This document shows positions 6,926-10,115 of a stretch of DNA of 10,115 nucleotides, one piece after another. The notes under the pieces are model-generated. The model was not told the DNA's origin and did not search any database. It saw only the letters and a program-made list of their open reading frames with translations. The position numbers were made by a program, and so were the translations under genes. Position 1 is the first letter of the stretch; each line of letters starts with the position of its first letter. Origin of the DNA: an uncultured Veillonella sp. Lineage in GTDB: Bacteria; Bacillota; Negativicutes; Veillonellales; Veillonellaceae. The DNA is taken from positions 1-10,115 of the forward strand of contig CABSJA010000053.1 of the NCBI GenBank assembly GCA_902477915.1, read 5' to 3'.

Positions 6926-8491
6926 TTAGTCTTTAAAGTAAGGTTTGAAACCTTCACCTTGATGACGAGGTTTTCTGTCACCACGTGGACGATCAGATCT
7001 ACGATCATCTCTGCGGCGGTCATCACGACGTTCACCTCTGCGGTCATCGCGACTGCGACGAGGGCGGTCATCGCGACGACGATCTCCGTCACGGCGGCGA
7101 TCACCATCTCTACGACGGTCACCACGGCGGCGGTCACTACGGCCACCTTCACGACGACGGCGTACGCGCAATGGTTTTTCTTCTGTAATATTTACAGGAG
7201 TTGTATCTGGTTCTTTTGTTAACAATTTAAGAGCTGCTGCCAAAAGTGTGACGGAATCTGTATCATTCAACAATTCCTCTGCACTAGATTTGAATGGCGC
7301 TAATGCTTCTAAATTATCTGTCATTTCAACGAGGCTTTCAATTGCCAAACGTTGTTGACCTTCAAGAACTTCACCTAAGGAAGGTGCACGGCGGCGTGCG
7401 ATTTTACGTTTTGTTAAACGCTCGATAGCATGTAAATGCTCCATTTCACGAGGGATAACGAACGTGAAAGCTTGACCAGCTTTACCGGCACGGCCTGTAC
7501 GACCTACGCGGTGTGTGTAGCTTTCAGGATCTTGAGGCATATCATAGTTATATACGTGAGATACGCCAGAAATATCAAGACCACGAGCTGCCACATCAGT
7601 AGCCACGAGAATATCGATGGTACCTTCGCGGAATTGACGAATTACGCTGTCCCGTTTTTGTTGAGACAAATCGCCATGGATGCCTTCCGCCATGTAACCA
7701 CGTTTTTTAAGACCTTCAGTTACTTCATCAACACGACGTTTTGTACGTGTGAAGATAATCGCAAGTTCAGGTGTTTGAATATCGAACAAGCGGCAAAGAA
7801 CATCGAATTTTTGACGGTCTTGCACTTCGATATAATATTGTTCAATTAAGTCCATCGTAACTTGAGTCGGTTTCATACGAATCAATGTTGGCTCTGTCAA
7901 ATATGTTTCAGCTAATTGTTGGATAGCTTTAGGCATAGTTGCAGAGAACAACAATGTTTGATGGTCTTCTGGGATAGCACCCAAGATTTTATTGATATCA
8001 TCAACAAAGCCCATGTTTAACATTTCGTCGGCTTCGTCCAATACCACAACTTTCACATGGTCAAAGTGGATAGAACCACGATCCATATGGTCCATCAATC
8101 GGCCTGGAGTGGCAACGATGATTTGAGGGTTCTTTTTCAAGGCACGGAACTGACGATTAATATCTTGACCACCGTAAATAGGTAGTGCAGTGATATTCGT
8201 GTATTGAGCCATTTTGTTAAGCTCTTCAGCTACTTGGATAGCTAATTCTCGTGTAGGGGATAAAATAACTACTTGAACGTGACGCTCATTCCCGTCTACG
8301 CGTTCCAACACAGGCAAGCCAAATGCGGCTGTCTTACCAGTACCTGTTTGAGCTTGACCGATCATGTCTTTACCGCTCATGGCAACTGGGATAGCTTCCT
8401 GTTGAATTGGCGTAGGCTCTTCAAAGCCCATATCGTTTAACGCACGTAGAACAGGTTCGCTAATCATTAATTGTTCAAATTTTTCTAACAT
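6926..8491 (-). CDS. cshA: DEAD-box ATP-dependent RNA helicase, CshA/DeaD type
   Basis: Cytoplasmic RNA helicase that unwinds short RNA duplexes; this group acts in ribosome assembly, cold adaptation and mRNA decay. Of the 521 residues, the two RecA-like domains contain the Q motif (GFEEPTPIQ, 22-30), motif I AQTGTGKT (47-54), Ia PTREL (79-83), TPGR (128-131), DEAD (152-155), SAT (184-186), motif IV IIFTRT (245-250), motif V ATDVAARGLDI (297-307) and motif VI HRVGRTGRAG (327-336). A linker region to about 440 is followed by an extreme basic-acidic tail: residues 442-509 include about 35 Arg and 16 Asp, mostly as RRRD and RDD units, probably an RNA-binding or phase-separating arm. The ribosome site AGGAGG is unusually far (about 12 bases) from the ATG, but an in-frame TAG directly before the ATG rules out an upstream start. 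cshA is favoured over deaD by overall layout; the symbol is tentative. Confidence 0.95.
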   Translation of the reverse strand: MLEKFEQLMISEPVLRALNDMGFEEPTPIQQEAIPVAMSGKDMIGQAQTGTGKTAAFGLPVLERVDGNERHVQVVILSPTRELAIQVAEELNKMAQYTNITALPIYGGQDINRQFRALKKNPQIIVATPGRLMDHMDRGSIHFDHVKVVVLDEADEMLNMGFVDDINKILGAIPEDHQTLLFSATMPKAIQQLAETYLTEPTLIRMKPTQVTMDLIEQYYIEVQDRQKFDVLCRLFDIQTPELAIIFTRTKRRVDEVTEGLKKRGYMAEGIHGDLSQQKRDSVIRQFREGTIDILVATDVAARGLDISGVSHVYNYDMPQDPESYTHRVGRTGRAGKAGQAFTFVIPREMEHLHAIERLTKRKIARRRAPSLGEVLEGQQRLAIESLVEMTDNLEALAPFKSSAEELLNDTDSVTLLAAALKLLTKEPDTTPVNITEEKPLRVRRRREGGRSDRRRGDRRRDGDRRRDGDRRRDDRPRRSRDDRRGERRDDRRRDDRRSDRPRGDRKPRHQGEGFKPYFKD

Positions 8492-8511
8492 CTAAATGTG
8501 TTTCCTCCTAT

Positions 8512-8530
8512 CGCGCACGAATTATGCGCG
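8512..8530 (-). promoter_or_regulatory. 5'-terminal hairpin in the helicase leader
   Basis: On the minus strand CGCGCA (8525-8530) pairs with TGCGCG (8512-8517) around a seven-base loop. The stem begins within a few bases of the transcription start predicted from the -10 at 8538-8543, and ends just before the AGGAGG ribosome site at 8504-8509. It could protect the 5' end from decay or tune translation with temperature or with helicase level. Confidence 0.55.
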
Positions 8531-8537
8531 TTAGAAT

Positions 8538-8546
8538 AGTATATCA
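8538..8546 (-). promoter_or_regulatory. Extended -10 promoter of the helicase gene
   Basis: Minus strand TGATATACT: a TGn extension followed by TATACT, five of six -10 positions. No good -35 hexamer is seen 17 bases upstream, which is tolerated by extended -10 promoters. The predicted start is near 8531, giving a leader of about 40 bases. Confidence 0.5.
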
Positions 8547-8639
8547 TATTTCGAGGGTGAGCGCTATTAAATCAAAATATTTTCTAACATACATATTCTC
8601 TTATATTAATCAACTATATGAGTAAAAATATATTTTAGG

Positions 8640-8645
8640 TATAAT
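8640..8645 (+). promoter_or_regulatory. Possible -10 element for the lipoprotein gene
   Basis: A perfect TATAAT on the plus strand in the AT-rich 258-base gap between the divergent helicase and lipoprotein genes. It lacks a recognisable -35 hexamer, and in sequence this AT-rich the hexamer could be chance. The leader would be about 100 bases. Apart from this and the helicase leader, I see nothing in the gap. Confidence 0.3.
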
Positions 8646-8749
8646 ATAATTAAAATAATATACTTCAAAATTCCGCCAATAATTAAGCAATACCTGTTAA
8701 GCAATTACGATTTACTGAACTTTCTAAAGAAGTACAAAAGGAATATACA

Positions 8750-9325
8750 ATGAAACCATTTGCCCTAAAACGATTCGTATTATTGCCGCTCATTATCATC
8801 TCACTCATTCTAACAACGGGTTGTCATCTTCTCTCACATTACAGTGAAGAGGAAGTTCAACAATATATAAATAAGAATTATCCTAATCTAACATATCACT
8901 TGGAGTCACAAAGGAATAACACATGGCAAGTCATCTTTGACAAGTATCCACAAATGCCCATTGAAATATCTGAAGTCATGCACACCTCTGCACCTGTTGT
9001 ACCACAAGTTGATCGAATACTGATAACCAACATTCCGCTGATAACTGCATTCCCATTAATGAAAAACTATCTAACGGCAGAGGAGCTATCCTATGCCACA
9101 TATGATACATCTTCTTTGTATATTGAAATGCCTATCCCCTATTCGGCTATACAAAATCAAGATATAATAAACTTTTACAATCGAATGGATCAATTCTGCA
9201 AAGAATACGCTACAACATATCCAGATTTCAAAGAAAAAATATATATTAGAGTCATCATAAAACCATCTGATGGATCTGATGCACCGGAAGAATATAGAAG
9301 AATATTCCGTTTATCCCAATATTAA
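8750..9325 (+). CDS. Small putative lipoprotein of unknown function
   Basis: I do not recognise the family. The 191-residue product starts with a lipoprotein signal peptide: basic residues Lys2 and Lys7-Arg8, a hydrophobic stretch at about 9-21, and a lipobox-like LTTGC ending in Cys25, the expected lipidated residue. Thr at -3 is less usual than Leu but tolerated. The mature part begins with YSEEEVQQYINKNYP (31-45), then an alternating polar and hydrophobic sequence (NNTWQVIFDKYP) suggesting a mixed alpha/beta domain. One further Cys lies at about residue 149. It is probably anchored to a membrane. The start is supported by AAAAGGA at 8736-8742, seven bases before the ATG. This is the only plus-strand gene and ends at a strong terminator. 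It is AT-rich, like the facing gene on the right, and may be accessory. Confidence 0.8.
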   Translation: MKPFALKRFVLLPLIIISLILTTGCHLLSHYSEEEVQQYINKNYPNLTYHLESQRNNTWQVIFDKYPQMPIEISEVMHTSAPVVPQVDRILITNIPLITAFPLMKNYLTAEELSYATYDTSSLYIEMPIPYSAIQNQDIINFYNRMDQFCKEYATTYPDFKEKIYIRVIIKPSDGSDAPEEYRRIFRLSQY

Positions 9326-9326
9326 T

Positions 9327-9356
9327 AAAAGAGGTACCGTCTAGGGTACCTCTTTT
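9327..9356. terminator. Symmetric bidirectional terminator
   Basis: AAAAGAGGTACC (9327-9338) and GGTACCTCTTTT (9345-9356) form a perfect 12-base-pair stem with a GTCTAG loop. It begins one base after the lipoprotein stop and ends in TTTT. On the minus strand it also ends in TTTT, followed by ATTAATATT, and lies about 50 bases past the stop of the facing gene. It can therefore end transcription from both sides. Confidence 0.9.
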
Positions 9357-9407
9357 ACGTATGAGATGACGTTATCATTTGATATTTTAGAATTATTATA
9401 TGCAACA

Positions 9408-10115
9408 TCATTTCATATTGTCATTAATCCTTATAACTCGTCTAAAGAAATCATATCCTCCATTTATATTATCGCCAATTACCATTTCACTATCTTGAAA
9501 GTATGGTGAAACAGGTAAATAGCCCCAAATAACGCCTAAGCCTCCACATATATTGCGGCCACCGTCTCCACCTTTATAGGAAAACTCATCTTCATCATAT
9601 ACGATTTCTCTACAATACGGATCATCACCTATAATCAAGCCAAAAAAGTTTTCCTTTTCTAATGTATACTCTCCATTATTATCCATCCATTCCATATGTT
9701 TTAAATTCATAGAAAAATCTATATTGTTCCCCCATGGAAAAATGGTCCTACACCCCTTGCCAGCTAAATACTCCCACTCTCTTCGTGTCGGTAAAGAGTA
9801 CCCATGATTTTTTATGTTCTGTAACAATTTCTTAAATGTAGTTTCTTCATAAAGTTTACCATGCCAATGGTTATCATCTGTTTGATATAAACAAATGGTA
9901 TTATGAATCATTGTTTCAGAAAGCCCTGCGCTTTCGGCTTTTTCTATCATCTGTTGCCACTCTTTATTTTGTCTGAGTTCCTCATCTGAAATAGGTGTCC
10001 AACAAGTTTCACTATACTCTTTTTGTACCAATAATGGATCGATTACAAACTCATCTTCTCGAGTAAAATTATGTTTAAAATACGTTTCTATGTTGGATAG
10101 TACCTCTTCATCTTC
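9408..10115 (-). CDS. SUMF1/FGE-like domain protein, apparently degenerate (partial, N-terminus beyond the window)
   Basis: The reading frame is open to the window edge; 235 C-terminal residues are visible. A TTG at 10031 has been taken as a start in this frame, but 28 further in-frame codons without a stop precede it, so the gene most likely begins outside. The visible part contains LPTRREWEYLAGKG and then FPWGNNI, the hallmark of formylglycine-generating-enzyme (SUMF1/EgtB/PvdO) folds. KGGDGG is near the usual RGGSW position, and a final GGYDFFRRVIRI resembles the family's closing GFRVVR strand. Only one Cys (NICGG) follows KGGDGG, where true FGEs have a pair of copper-binding cysteines. 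FGE catalysis is therefore unlikely, and a binding or structural role is more plausible. The N-terminal visible part (ETCWTPISDEEL) is not recognised. The gene is AT-rich, and its stop is TGA. Confidence 0.7.
   Translation of the reverse strand, partial: EDEEVLSNIETYFKHNFTREDEFVIDPLLVQKEYSETCWTPISDEELRQNKEWQQMIEKAESAGLSETMIHNTICLYQTDDNHWHGKLYEETTFKKLLQNIKNHGYSLPTRREWEYLAGKGCRTIFPWGNNIDFSMNLKHMEWMDNNGEYTLEKENFFGLIIGDDPYCREIVYDEDEFSYKGGDGGRNICGGLGVIWGYLPVSPYFQDSEMVIGDNINGGYDFFRRVIRINDNMK

Noticed and set aside
6880..7222. Open frames on both strands over the helicase 3' end (minus 6880-7152; plus 6896-7222 and 6985-7188).
   Set aside because: They are by-products of the GC-rich Arg/Asp codon repeats, giving low-complexity Val/Ala/Thr or His/Gly/Asp translations. 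They have no plausible ribosome sites, and the minus one and the longer plus one also run through the terminator hairpin.
7436..7849. Plus-strand open frame of 137 codons inside the helicase gene.
   Set aside because: It is antisense to helicase motifs IV-VI, and the helicase reading is unequivocal.
10029..10031. TTG as the start codon of the FGE-like gene.
   Set aside because: The frame stays open for 28 more codons to the window edge, with a plausible protein sequence, so the true start is probably outside the window.
1..10115. Mobile element, CRISPR array, tRNA or defence system.
   Set aside because: I saw no transposase, integrase, inverted terminal repeats, spaced direct repeats, tRNA-like cloverleaf or known defence gene. 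SbcCD and Nfo are ordinary repair enzymes.

Overview
The window looks like chromosomal DNA of a low-to-moderate GC member of the Firmicutes. The protein sequences and gene style would fit a Negativicute such as Veillonella. That assignment is recognition plus inference, because no rRNA or other marker gene is present. There is no sign of phage, transposon, CRISPR, tRNA or rRNA. All genes but one lie on the minus strand, so the natural reading direction is right to left.

Right edge (9408-10115, minus): the C-terminal 235 codons of an AT-rich gene with a degenerate formylglycine-generating-enzyme (SUMF1/FGE) domain, running off the window. It faces a plus-strand orphan lipoprotein gene (8750-9325), and a strong symmetric terminator (9327-9356) lies between them.

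Centre (6286-8546, minus): a CshA/DeaD-type DEAD-box RNA helicase with an Arg/Asp-rich tail. Its mRNA probably starts with a small hairpin just before the Shine-Dalgarno sequence, and a textbook terminator follows the gene. Next comes a PerR-type peroxide regulator of the Fur family with all expected metal ligands. Its promoter has near-consensus -35 and -10 boxes, and a PerR-box-like palindrome covers the predicted transcription start, so autoregulation is likely. A hairpin with a poor U-tract follows perR.

Left half (1-6168, minus): nfo (endonuclease IV), sbcD and sbcC (Mre11/Rad50-type nuclease complex), then a small glyoxalase-fold (VOC) protein and the N-terminal part of tcdA (tRNA t6A dehydratase) at the left edge. 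sbcD and sbcC abut with no gap, and the VOC gene and tcdA overlap by one base (TAATG), so each pair is probably translationally coupled.

Taken together, perR-nfo-sbcDC reads as an oxidative-stress and DNA-repair neighbourhood: a peroxide sensor, an AP endonuclease for oxidised or abasic DNA, and a nuclease that opens hairpin or blocked ends. I see no clearly new multi-gene system. The least explained parts are the two right-hand genes (the orphan lipoprotein and the degenerate FGE-like protein) and the control regions around perR, nfo and the helicase.
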